Shown here one piece after another: positions 12,021-22,276 of a DNA stretch of 64,000 nucleotides. Position 1 is the stretch's first letter. Every line of letters starts with the position of its first letter. The notes beneath the pieces are model-generated. The model saw nothing but the letters and a program-made list of their open reading frames with translations, was not told where the DNA came from and made no database searches. Made by a program: the position numbers and the translations under genes. Source of the stretch: Microstegium vimineum (lineage: Eukaryota > Streptophyta > Magnoliopsida > Poales > Poaceae). Location: assembly GCA_022036555.1 (NCBI GenBank), contig CM039128.1:4960049-5024048 (forward strand), given 5' to 3'.

Positions 12021-12380
12021 CAGATTGAAGGAGGCAGACTGGATTAATAAGGACGGAGGATATATGAGCCAGCCTGGATAGAGCAGATTGAAGGCAGTCT
12101 GGATTAATAAGGACAGAATATATGAACCATGCTGGATAGAGCAGATTGAAGGCAATCTGGATTAATAAGGTCGGATATATGAACCAGAATGGATAGAGCA
12201 GATTGAAGCAGTCTTCTGGATTAATAGGGACGGATATATGAACCAGCCTGGCTAGAGCAGATTGAAGCAGTCTTCTGTGGATTAATAAGGACGGAGTTAT
12301 GAAGCAGCATGAATAGAGCAGATTGAAGGCAGTCGGGATTGATAAGGACGGAGGATATATGAACCAGCCGATCTCCAAAC
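12021..12380 (+). repeat. Six-unit tandem repeat (57-63 bp) carrying micro-ORFs
   Basis: Units begin CAGATTGAAG at 12021, 12084, 12142, 12199, 12258 and 12319. Each contains GGATTAATAAGGACGG-like sequence and then ATATATGAACCAG or a close variant. ATGs fall at 12064, 12122, 12179, 12238, 12299 and 12359. The first five open six-codon frames (MSQPG, MNHAG, MNQNG, MNQPG, MKQHE, each followed by TAG). The sixth leads into the F-box protein as MNQPIS. The repeat is therefore both a leader with five upstream ORFs and the source of the gene's start codon. Confidence 0.9.
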
Positions 12381-13588
12381 GACGCCGTCCAGTGGTGCTG
12401 GATGTCGGCAGTGGCACCATGATTCCAGATGAGGTGCTGCTGTTTGAGATCCTTGTGCGCCTTCCTGTGAAGTCCCTTGGGCGCTTCAAATCCGTCTGCA
12501 AGGCGTGGTGCGCCACCATAGCTAGCCCTCATTTTGTCCGCATGCACTTAGAGCGTGCAAGGGCTAGCCCATCATCCATGCTCCTAGTCCCGCGGAAGTA
12601 CCACCCGGAACCGAGGAAGGTGGCCTCTCGGTACGTGCACATCTACAGCTTCCAGCCAGCAGCGCGGAGCAAGGTCGCCAAATTCATTATGAGGAACAAG
12701 CCTCTTCCCAAGGGCATCCCACGATTCACCATCCCTCTGCACTGCGACGGACCGATTCTGATCCCCAGCGTCACGGGGGACATATTCGTGTGCAACCCGG
12801 TCACCAAGGAGTTCGTTGAGTTACCGAAGGGTACCTGGAATGCGTCGTTGGACCAAAGGGTTGCCTTTGGCTTCGATCCTTCCAGTCGTACGTATAAGGT
12901 GGCAAGGCACTTCTTGCGCTCATACACTAAAGGACAAATACGTACAACATATGATGTTGGACACGAGGTCTTGACGTTTGGCGATGGCATAGAGACCTTG
13001 GAATGGAAAGCCACCATTGATCCACCTTACCCTATCAAGGCCAGGACTCCTATTTGCTTGCCAGGATTCTTCTATTGGAGCGCGGTCCAGTCCGTGGCTG
13101 ACGTTGACCACGGCAAGCTCGCCACAGATGTTATCCTTCGATTCAGCATGCGTGATGATACATTCACTGTGCACCCTAATCCTCCATGCAGGAGCTACCT
13201 AAGTCCCAATGACCTTATGTGTGAGCTAAGTGGCATGTTGTGCTATATCCACTCCCCCTCCCGGTTTGAAGTTTCCATTTGGTTAGCACAAGGTGGACAA
13301 AACATAATAACATGGTCACAACGTTGTCGTGTCAAACTGCCCATACCAAGGATTCTTCGTGTTTATCCGTGTGCTTCAGTTGATCAAGGCACGATATTCC
13401 TCTCCGTGGATGCCCGACACCTTTTCAAGTGCAACCTCCATGATGGATCTCTTGAAACAGTAGTTAGTATGCCATATGGCTTGTTATATGACCACGGGGA
13501 AGGGGTAATTTTTGTCCTTGGTTCACTCCCTTTTTTGCATTACATGGTGCCATATGTGGAATCTTTGCTACGTATTGGACCATGCTAG
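12359..13588 (+). CDS. F-box protein with F-box-associated C-terminal region (409 aa)
   Basis: This is a single-exon frame. The F-box lies at about residues 19-65, beginning MIPDEVLLFEILVRLPVKSL and including FKSVCKAW, which binds SKP1 in SCF ubiquitin ligases. The remainder fits the F-box-associated (FBA) beta-propeller-like region, with an NPVTKEFVELPKG element and an AFGFDPSSRTYKV motif usual for the family, and presumably binds the substrate, which is unknown. The start at 12359 is the first ATG in frame; a TTG 36 bases upstream is in frame but weak. The ATG lies in the last unit of a tandem repeat that also carries five upstream mini-ORFs, so translation may be low or regulated. The length is normal and no internal break is seen. 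Whether it is expressed cannot be judged. Confidence 0.85.
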   Translation: MNQPISKRRRPVVLDVGSGTMIPDEVLLFEILVRLPVKSLGRFKSVCKAWCATIASPHFVRMHLERARASPSSMLLVPRKYHPEPRKVASRYVHIYSFQPAARSKVAKFIMRNKPLPKGIPRFTIPLHCDGPILIPSVTGDIFVCNPVTKEFVELPKGTWNASLDQRVAFGFDPSSRTYKVARHFLRSYTKGQIRTTYDVGHEVLTFGDGIETLEWKATIDPPYPIKARTPICLPGFFYWSAVQSVADVDHGKLATDVILRFSMRDDTFTVHPNPPCRSYLSPNDLMCELSGMLCYIHSPSRFEVSIWLAQGGQNIITWSQRCRVKLPIPRILRVYPCASVDQGTIFLSVDARHLFKCNLHDGSLETVVSMPYGLLYDHGEGVIFVLGSLPFLHYMVPYVESLLRIGPC

Positions 13589-13659
13589 CCAGCTGATTGT
13601 ATGTTATCAATACCGATAAAAGAAAGGGTATGTTTGAATGCGTCTTGTATGTTATCAAC

Positions 13660-13840
13660 AACTTGTGGGAATCCTCCATTTGTTTAGCACAAGATGGACA
13701 AAACATAATAACATGGTCGCTACATTGTCGTGTCAATTTCCCATACCAAGGAATCTTCGTGTTTTTGCTTATGCTTCAACTGATCAAGGAATATGTTCTT
13801 TTCTTTGAATTCAGATGCATATGGCAGAAGGTTCTTTTGG
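13660..13840 (+). pseudogene. Partial duplicate of the F-box gene 3' part
   Basis: The stretch matches 13277-13440 of the F-box gene: ATTTGTTTAGCACAAGATGG parallels ATTTGGTTAGCACAAGGTGG, followed by AACATAATAACATGGTC in both. The frame carries changes and stops soon after. It looks like a short tandem duplication or the remnant of a second F-box gene. Confidence 0.75.
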
Positions 13841-14186
13841 TGGTATGTCTGCTCCATGCCTCAATGTCTCCATAGCTTGTGATTTTGCAAGGACGCATCT
13901 TTATCTTGGAATTTCAAGAAGACATTCTATTACTTTATGTTCCACTGAGTTGGTGCAATCCACAAACTAGTTATGAAGCTATTTTTCTGACACATTTCAT
14001 GTGATAGTGTTGGTTGATATATTTTTATCATTAATTCTGGAGCTAATATATGATATGTCGATGTGACCATTTACTTTTAGTTTGTGGTGTTTTGCTAGCT
14101 TTCCTTTGTTTGCTAATTTGTTTCATACTTATATCAATTGTATCATGTTTTATACATCTCTAATATATTGATTTCCTGTAAAACAG

Positions 14187-15198
14187 ACAGGCACCGGTGC
14201 CAGCAACCTAGGTGCAATGAGGTTGTCGATGGAAGGGTAGTGTACTGCAAAACTCACAGCGGGGAGTTGTCATCCCAACAGTTCAGTCGCCTCCACAGTG
14301 GAATGGAGAGCTCAGGTTTATCGGTGTCGGTGCCCCCTGTTCATGGCAGCCAGTTTAAGGGATCTGTTTCCATTTCAGTGCCATGCACCGAGCAAGAGTT
14401 ACATGTCAAGCATGAAGGGGATGATCGAGGTAAACTAAAGGATAGTTCTGGGTAGACTTCGGGTCAGATTGCACAATTTGTCTTTTCTGGGGTAGGGGAA
14501 TGCTTTGCAAGAACGAAAACTGCAGCAAGCAAGCACATGAGAACTCAATATACTGTAAGTTGCATAGCGGTGTTTGCAAGGGCTGCATGGTACGGGGCTG
14601 TATGAGAGGTGCACATGGGAGGCACACCATTGTGCATTGGGCATGGAGGTTGGGAAACGGTGTGTGATCCCTCAATGCCCAAATGCAGCATGTGGTCAAG
14701 GCTGTAGTGAACTGCTGAGTGAGGCACAGTGGTGCTAAGAGAGGTAAATTTGAAGGGTGTGCAAAGGGCACACAAGGGAACACCGGTTACTGCATAAGAC
14801 ATGGTGGGGGAAGGTGGTGCAAATTCGAAGGATGTACAAAGAGTGCACAGGGACGGACAGATTTCTGCATTAAGCATGGTGGGGGCAGTTGGTGCAAGTT
14901 CCAAGGATGTGTTACAGGCGAAATGGGGAACAGATTTCTGCTTTGTCCACAGGAAGAGTTTGTTGGGTGGTGACAATGTCATCCCTGAAGCTTTGCTTGC
15001 CCTTCAGAAAAATGACGCCGGGCCAAGAAGCCCAAAAAGGCAGCAAAGCCGTCTGAGACCTTCCAAGAGAATGTCACAACAGCAGCTATTGTTGGTAACA
15101 GCACGCAACACATGGGCGTTCTTCTCATAGCTAACCGTGACATATTAACCAAGGGTGTGCCAATGATGGGGCAAGCTGCAATAGCGACCCACAGATAG
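14187..15198 (+). pseudogene. WRKY19-like Cys/His-repeat gene remnant
   Basis: Repeated units of the form C-x4-C-x-K-x7-8-YC-x2-H-x-GG are visible, for example CKFEGCTKSAQGRTDFCIKH near 14818-14877, with related units near 14201-14262, 14520-14585 and 14740-14800. This repeat is known from the zinc-finger-like part of plant WRKY19-like proteins; no WRKY domain is in view. A splice acceptor (AAACAG) precedes 14187. Several frame changes separate the units, for instance near 14455, 14640-14720 and 14935-15010. A C-terminal block is readable to TAG at 15196-15198. It is a decayed copy, probably non-functional. Confidence 0.7.
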
Positions 15199-15911
15199 TG
15201 TCGCTGCTGTCAATCAAAATACCAACACCATCTTGATCAGTGGCTGCCGCAGCAGAGAGGGAGGCAGGAGCAAGCAGGGAGATGCTGGGTCTGTAGAAAG
15301 ATGGTGGCAGTGCATAATTTGGGAGGCTTGGAGACACCTTGCCCAGATAGTTCTCTGATTACTGCTTTTTAGACTGAGAAGAAGGAACCTCGAACTTTAG
15401 GGTTGCAATTTGACAGGCTCGCGCCGTCAACTGACTCTAGTGATGTCCCGTGCCTTTCTCATTTGTAAATTTGTAATGCGAATCTCTAGTTGGTCTTGTG
15501 TATGCTCTCTTGTGCTTGTGCCTTGTAGCGTGAAAACTAAACCGGTCAGGGGACCATTTGGAACTTTGGACAATAAGCAACAATATTGTGTCATTGCCTA
15601 GTTTTGCAGGTCCGGTTGGACTTTTTTAAGTACTGGACATTTTTACATAATTTTTTGTACCCCACATACATATATTGCATGGAGCACACAGGAATTCTTG
15701 ATAACTCGTCTTTGTGAACAGTCAACAGAGATTTAGATAATTTTTCATGTCCCACGTGCTACGTCTACAACCTCTGCATTTGTCATTCCTGCATCTTGGT
15801 GTTCTAATCTCGGACCTTCCTTTGTCAATGGCCATGGGTCACAGTGGAGGGTACATTTGTAATCCTATACATATTCTTATTTTGTTTGGTGGGATAAAAA
15901 AAAAAGTACCA
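15199..15911. other. Intergenic DNA, no gene seen
   Basis: The first 150 bases may be 3' sequence of the decayed Cys/His-repeat gene. No other feature is recognised. Confidence 0.5.
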
Positions 15912-15919
15912 TTCGTAAT

Positions 15920-16147
15920 CAGTGGCGGATCCAGGATGCGATCAAGGGGGGGGGCTAAGTAATAAACATGCTGATTGACAATGAAAATTTAGGACTAATA
16001 TTTACTATCTAAGTTCATGTCAAGATTTTTTTGAAGATTTTGGTGAATTTTATATTGATTTAATAGAAAAATTGTGAATTTTATAGAGATTTCATGGAGA
16101 AATGAGTAAATTTTATATAAATCTGCAGCCCCCTGCATCCGCCATTG
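15920..16147. mobile_element. hAT-type MITE, 228 bp
   Basis: The ends CAGTGGCGGATCCAGGATGC and GCATCCGCCATTG are inverted repeats typical of the plant CAGTGGCGGA hAT MITEs. An 8-bp flanking duplication, TTCGTAAT at 15912-15919 and TTCATAAT at 16148-16155, agrees at seven of eight bases. The interior is AT-rich and non-coding. Confidence 0.85.
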
Positions 16148-16155
16148 TTCATAAT

Positions 16156-17197
16156 CATATACATATGTTTGTTTTTGACAAGAGGGTGAGCATGTAGAAT
16201 GGTTGTCTAAACTTAAGTTTCGATGAATCTCCATTCCTGATTCTTTTTTTTGTTGTTGTTGAAACAGACAACCAACATGTTCTATCTATCTTGCCTAGCC
16301 AGGGCTAGGCCAGAACCGTCATGAAGCCTGTTGGGCTGTATAAGAATTGGCAACCAATGAGTTGTGGCTGAGTGGACCAGGCACGGTATCAGGCCCAACA
16401 ACATCGTAGGAAGTTGCTGACGAACTTGTTTGTGCTAAAGGTTTCTCCTGATTAATTCATTTGGTAGGAAGGAACTAGAAAAAAAAAGTCTGATATGTGT
16501 GATGCAATGCTAGTTCAGTACGTACTTTTTCTTGTGTATAAGTTGTTGACTTGCTGTCATATGTCATATTATTAATATTTTTTATATAAAATTAGCCAAA
16601 GCATTTTTTTTTTGAAAACAACAGTTCGCAAAATCAATCCAATCCAATTCTCAGGGCATGAGTACTAAAGGCAGTCTCAATAGATGATTTATAGTTGTAA
16701 TCTTCAAGAGTAATTAATGTCTATAGAAACTATCCTTCCCAGCTCATAGTTTCTACAACATAGTTAATACAAGAGATAAATTAAATGCAACACAAAAGGA
16801 GCGATAAATTAAATGCAACACAAAAGGAGCGTGGATCAGCTGTGGCAATCAGCCATCCTGTTCGTTTGACAGGATTATTCACTGTTCCTGCAGGATTATT
16901 CACTGCTGACTGATTTTTTTGAGAGAAAAACACTGCTTCGGCTGAATTTAAGCCGACTGAAGCGAACAGGCTGGTAGTCTCCAGATCAATAATTCTCCCA
17001 ATTTAAAATAGTGAACCATCATTCAGTAATACGAAACCATCATCTGCAAGAACAAAACAGTAAACAAATTCATTTAAAAAAATACTCAAGTGCACAGCTT
17101 CCCAGCACACCGTAATGGGAAAGTGGGCTGAACAAACACGGCGTTGCAGATCAGAGATGTGAGCACGAGCCATGAGGAATAGAAATACGAGTATTAC
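16156..17197. other. Intergenic DNA with one MITE relic
   Basis: A short direct repeat (AAATTAAATGCAACACAAAAGG) occurs twice near 16775-16830. Apart from the relic at 16852-16973, nothing is recognised. Confidence 0.5.
16852..16973. mobile_element. MITE relic with CCTGTTCG / CGAACAGG ends
   Basis: CCTGTTCGTTTG at the left and GAAGCGAACAGG at the right are inverted. The interior GAGAGAAAAACACTG is common to a frequent grass MITE group. No clear target duplication was found. Confidence 0.5.
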
Positions 17198-17409
17198 CTG
17201 TAGGAGCGGGCGACGAGGTGGAGGGCGTTTCTTTAGAACCCAGAGCACTTGTCGAGCTTGAGCACTTGTAGCATGTGGCCGTGGACGCGGACGAGCACGG
17301 CGATGTCCTCGTCGGTGATGGTCATGCAGCGCAGGTGGAGCGCCTTGAGGCAGTCGAGCGGCGCGGCGAGCTCGGCAACCCAGGGCACTGTGGGGATGAG
17401 CCCGTACAT
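17198..17409 (-). pseudogene. COI1 (jasmonate receptor F-box/LRR) exon fragment
   Basis: Read on the minus strand, this gives WVAELAAPLDCLKALHLRCM followed by HMLQVLKLDKCSGF, which I recognise as part of the leucine-rich repeats of grass COI1, the jasmonoyl-isoleucine receptor subunit of SCF-COI1. TAA at 17233-17235 stops the frame. Similarity resumes past it (ALHLVARSYR), and the fragment ends at a splice donor (GTAATA) at 17198/17197. Keeping the donor shows a genomic copy rather than a processed one. The F-box and most repeats are absent. It lies immediately outside the PIF/Harbinger element. Confidence 0.75.
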
Positions 17410-18057
17410 GACGCACGGGAGGAAAAAAGTGAGGCGGCGGCGGCGGGATCTTTGGGCGCGGGAGAAGGCAGGCCGAGCGCGCTCACGCGAAAACGAAGGC
17501 GGAGCGAGCAGGCGAGCGCAGCTGCGGCGGCGTACTAGATTCGGATGGAGGTTGCTAGAAACCAGTCGAGTCTCCCCAATGAGATTTAGGACCCGTTTGG
17601 ATGTTATAGTATTCTAAAACTACAGTATCTAGAAACCACAGTTTCACGCCATGTAATACCATAGTATTTCGAAACTAGAGTTTTTCTCTGTTTTAGAAAA
17701 AACCATGATACCGTGATGTGTTTGGCTGTTCTAGTATTGTTGCCGGCAATTTGAATTGGTTTGGCTGCATAAAAGCGTACAAATGTAACATCATCTGCTC
17801 TTTATACAACATGAGAATCTATTATTTAAATAATGAAATTATGAGTAGTCAAACTTGATCCTTGTTTTGTACATCTGGCTTGTCTGAAACTGTCATGCAA
17901 GGTTATCCACGGATCACAATTATTTTTGTTCCTAGCCATGCCGTAATTTTTTCCTATTGATATCTTACGAACACCTTGCATGCAAACTCACAACTCTACC
18001 TGAATATCTATATATAGAAAGTTGTGGTCAAATGCCACAGTTCAACAATTATTAACA

Positions 18058-19278
18058 ATGTGGGGAAGTTTTATCCAGCGAAAGCAAAGAGATGATGATG
18101 AGTTTGCTCTCATCACAGGATATAATCTTGGGAGCAATTCTTCATCTCAGCGTACACCAATTCATGATTCTATTCTTTCTTGAGAAGACTATATATCAGA
18201 AATTTTGAAGGGTCATGAGTTAGACTGCAAGCGAGAATTTATGTAAGCAAAAAATGCAAACAATAGAGATTTGAAGAACAGGTAGCTATATTCATGTATG
18301 CTATATCAAAAAATGCAAGCAATAGAGATTTGCAGTGGCGTTTCCAACATAGCGGCGAGACAATAAGTAGACACTTTCGATCAATACTAAGAGCAATCGT
18401 GGGGTTAACAGGAAGCCTTATACAATTGCCAACCATCAATATTCCGATCAAAATTTCAAGTAATTCAAAGTTCATGCCATACTTTAAGGTACTGCTAGTG
18501 GCACTCATTTATTTATGTTCTCATCTTCAATTTTTAACTAGAGTTATGTTCTTTGTAGGACTGTATTGGAGCAATTGATGGAACACATGTTCCGATTTCC
18601 ATTGCTCCACGTTTACAAGATCCATACCGAAATAGGAAGGGGACGTTGTCTCAAAATGTCATGGTTGCATGTAATTTTGACAATCGACTTGTTCATGTTA
18701 GTGCGGGGTGGGAAGGCTCAGCTTCAGATGCAAGAGTGTTGCAAGATGCACTACAAAATAATTTTTATGTGCCTGAAGGAAAGTTCTATTTAGTCGATGC
18801 AGAATATGTCAATACACCAAATTTTATTGCACCATATCGCAATGTGAGATATCATCTACAGGAGCAAGCTAGAAGCAACCAAAGGCCACAAACTCCTCAA
18901 GAATTATTCAACCTGAGGCATGCACAACTCCGTAATCATGTTGAACGCATTATAGGTGTTGTGAAGATGTGTTTTCAAATATTGAAGTGTGCCTCGCATC
19001 ACCCTATTGACTCACAGACATATATTGTTTTATCATGTTGTGCACTTCATAATTTTATAAACAACCATCAGGGAAGCTAACAATGGATTGAACAATCTGG
19101 TTTGTGTGTCGAAGAGACGGAAATAGTTGATGTTCCTGGGGGAGATACATAGTATACAAGTGATGTGCAATCGCTAAATCAAAGAACTTTGGGTAGTGCA
19201 AAGAGGGATAAAATAGCTAGTGACATGTGGGCAGACTATAATGTTTATCTGCAGCGTAGCAGAAGAAATGATGCATGA
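18058..19278 (+). pseudogene. PIF/Harbinger transposase (DDE_Tnp_4 type), broken
   Basis: The frame starts ATGTGGGGAAGTTTTATCC. One intron is apparent, with donor GTACTG after 18488 and acceptor TTTGTAG before 18560. Past it are the first catalytic Asp in GAIDGTHVPIS, the second in FYLVDAEY and the Glu in NHVERIIGVVK, so the DDE triad can be seen. The helix-turn-helix part lies upstream in the 18290-18480 stretch. In-frame stops at 18181, 19078 and 19150 break the frame, which otherwise runs to TGA 19276-19278. The product would cut and paste this element and related MITEs with TTA target choice. Confidence 0.87.
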
Positions 19279-19413
19279 TTTTGTACTCACTTCTATGCAA
19301 TAAAAGATAAATAAATATTTGTTTTCAGTATTTGATGTTTCTTTAATGTAGATTATGTAAGGCATGAACGAAACTAAGAACAAACCTGACTACTATTTAA
19401 TAACAAATCTTAC

Positions 19414-21024
19414 CTAAAATTCAACATAGGAAATAGCTTCCTTAAGGAACTCCACAATATTATGATTGTCATTCTTTGTCATGAATATCTCCCGGTTCAT
19501 TTTGTCCTTCTTGAGATAGTTGATTGTCTTCATCAATTCTGGTGATTGCAGAACGTCCAACTCCTATAACTTTGCAACACACTTGGCCATGGAGTAAGGA
19601 TCACTATTGGGGTCATTTCTTTCCATCTGGCCAAATTTAACTTGCTTGTAGCTCTCAATTCGCTTTGACTTAAGATCCTTATAGCTCTCAAGCTCCTCTT
19701 TCCTCAAGGCAACCAGACTCTCAAGAACACCATCCTTGTTTTTCTTTGGTCTAGTTTTTTCAGGAACTTTCTCAGTTGATCTAGCACGCTGCGTCCTACA
19801 GCTTGCTGCCGTGTTTTCAAGGATTTGTTCCTCTGCATTTGTACTAGGATTTTGGTTATTTTCTGGAGCATCACCAGGGTCACCATATGCTGAATCATGA
19901 GCATTATTGTTCATCCCATCCTCACATCCAAAACTGAAACCAGATTTTGTACCTTGTCTGGTTCTACCAGGTGATCCCAAACCAAAATCAGTACTAACTT
20001 CATTGATAATATGCTCCTGTGAGTATGAATTTGGCGCCTGCTTCTCTGGTTGCAAATCTGTTGTCCTTCGCTTCCCTTCTGCTACCTTCCCTGATAAAGT
20101 ACAAGAAAACCAAGGTCCATAAATTGAACACCAAAAAAATTATTAATCTACTATATCTCAGATTGTGTACATACCATCATAAATGTCATATAAATCATCA
20201 TAATATGGGAATGGTTTGTTTCTCCACTTTTGTTGATCTTCAGATAATTCTTTCCATTTTTCATCGATGGCCGTTGGCACTGTTATATCAGGATCCCAAC
20301 CAAAACCACTCTTGCTCACAATCGATTTCACAATATTGTGATCTTTCTTGAGTCTTTGTTCCCTGTCCTTGAGTCGTGCCACAGTGAAATTGGAAACAGG
20401 GTATTTGTTGTTCAAACGAACAGCCATACAACTCCATCCTTCTTTTGTCCATCCATTTTGGCCACGCTATCTTGCTGAGAGATGATATTCCTTCATCATG
20501 GAAACAAGAAATCTAGTTTGCGCATCACTCCAATGTGCTCTTGGCTTTCCTTTTCCCCCTAAAGGAATGAACACACATATATCTCAATTATAAATTAACA
20601 TTTCATATAAAAACACATGGACTCATCTGTTTGTAAATAGATCAAATACACTTTACACATCTGTTGAACAAATTAATTGATGCAAAGAGGAAACAAATCA
20701 GCAAAGCATGTCCCTAATCGATCTGTATTTTGTTGGCCAAACACCAGATGGATCTAAACTTAACATGCAGCTAGAGAGTATAGATCGAGAACACTAGATT
20801 TGCAGGGACAAGATCTGAACGACCTCTGTCGGATTCCGTTCGCGAAATCAAAGAAGAAAAATTTGCTAGAGGGGATCCGAATCGGACTCAACTACAGATG
20901 CAGACCTCTGTCAGGTTACGAACGCAACTACGTAGGAGGGGATCCAAATCGAAGGGTCAAGAAGAAAATCACCAGGGGACAAATTACCTTGCCCTTTTCT
21001 TCCGTCCTTCTCTCCACCTGCCAT
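19414..21024 (-). pseudogene. PIF/Harbinger ORF1, Myb/SANT-like DNA-binding protein, broken
   Basis: Exon 1 (21024-20988) starts MAGGEKDGRKGQ. Exon 2 (20558-20175) has the Myb/SANT-like domain (WSDAQTRFLVSMMKEY and ..WKELSEDQQKWRNKPFPYYD). Exon 3 (20090-19414) has an acidic, low-complexity middle and a charged Lys/Glu-rich C-terminal part. All junctions keep phase. Stops at 20467-20469 and 19564-19566 interrupt it. In PIF/Harbinger elements this protein acts with the transposase to bind the ends. The Myb_DNA-bind_3 type fold is known for the family. Confidence 0.85.
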
Positions 21025-21359
21025 GGAAGCCAAGAAGGGGCGATCTGTTTCCTGTATCGAAGAAAGGAAAGCATGGAAATAAAAGGACTGCACATGGAAA
21101 GGAAAAGGGCGCGAAGGGAAAATGAGACACGCGGGTAGACGCGCGTCGCGCGCGCAATGAGCTCGGTCGAAAATAAAGAGGTATGGGACGGAGTTTGTTG
21201 GACTCCAAAAAAAACAGCGGTATTGTTAATACTGTAGTTTCTAAAACTCCAAATTAATTCCATCCAAACACCTTCTTTCCTTCATATACCTATGTATTTA
21301 AAAAAACCACAGTATTAATCTAAAACTCCAAAAAAACTTTATATCCAAACAGGGCCTTA

Positions 21360-21804
21360 TGTGGTTTCTTCGTGCCTTGTTGCGAGGGTCGACTCGGTTC
21401 TGTCAAGAAAAAACCGTTTCTCTGTTTGATACTCTCTCTATTAATTCTGTTGCCACATCAGCAAAACGCTGAGTTGTCAGGGTAATTAATACATATAGAA
21501 ATCATCATTATTACTCCATTGGGACTGCACTAACCGAACAAGGTCTAACATTTCCTAACCATGAAATGTATGGATAATAATGGTAGACAAAGGAACGGAA
21601 GTTAAGAGACGATGGCAAGTAAAGAATTCAATTTTTTTCAATAACAAATATGATACAAGTATTTTATAAATGGCAAATAAAGACATTTCTAATTCCTTCT
21701 TTAAAAAGAAACTCCATTCCAAATGGGAAACCCATCGGATCTGGATGGAGAAGGAGAAATACAGCAAGGCAGAGAGAGAGCCCTTGTGGTCTGGAAATTG
21801 GGAT
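21360..21804. other. Intergenic DNA upstream of BSL1
   Basis: There is no gene or clear repeat boundary here. The homology to the upstream leader copy begins near 21805. Confidence 0.5.
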
Positions 21805-22276
21805 TGGGACCTGCTGACCTGCACTCCACCTATCAAGCCTACAGGCAGTGGGAAAGGGGCCCACACTCCAGTTCCCACACGGCGGCGGCCGCGCCCGCCA
21901 TTTACTCCGCTCCGACGTACTCCTCCCCCACTCCTGAGCTGTCGCAGACAGCACCCCCTATTGACTCCCGACACCCACGGCCGCACTTACCCGCGCGCCC
22001 CCGACACACGGGCCCCACCGTATTAACCCTCAGCCACCGCCACCCGGGCCCCGCAGCGTTCCCCCACCTTTACCACCGCCTGTCCCTGCGGCCGTCGTCT
22101 CCCCCCGTCCTATTCCCGAATTCCGAATTCCACTGCGCTGCGCTTCTGCTCCCCCTACTTTTCTCTCTCCGTGCTCGCTCCCTCGGATCCCACGCGGCTG
22201 CGGCGGTGGCGGCGTCCGAGGCTTAGGGGGTTTAGCGCGGGGGAGGTGTTTAGGGTTTTGGGAAGAGGAGGAGCTG
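21805..22276 (+). promoter_or_regulatory. BSL1 promoter and GC-rich 5' leader
   Basis: This GC-rich, CT-rich leader ends at the BSL1 ATG. It is duplicated at 11120-11541. Two CGGCCGC motifs (21886-21892 and 21978-21984) mark the ends of the 92 bp missing in the other copy. No TATA box is placed with confidence. Confidence 0.6.

Larger units (their letters stand above)
17589..21356. mobile_element. PIF/Harbinger DNA transposon, 3.77 kb
   Basis: The left end GGACCCGTTTGGATG and right end ATATCCAAACAGGGCC form imperfect inverted repeats, with subterminal similarity (AAACTACAGTAT.. / ..ATTAATCTAAAACTCC). The element is flanked by TTA at 17586-17588 and 21357-21359. It holds the two genes expected of the superfamily, a DDE transposase on + and a Myb/SANT-like ORF1 on -, converging. 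Both carry in-frame stops, so it is probably no longer autonomous, but it may be the parent type for Tourist MITEs with the same ends. Confidence 0.92.

Noticed and set aside
12323..12358. Upstream in-frame extension of the F-box protein from a TTG
   Set aside because: Non-ATG start within the repeat; the ATG at 12359 is the simpler start and starts are not expected at TTG in a plant nuclear gene.
11779..12519. 246-codon minus-strand frame with 20-residue repeats
   Set aside because: It is the antisense reading of the 57-63 bp tandem repeat; the openness comes from the repeat and no domain is seen.
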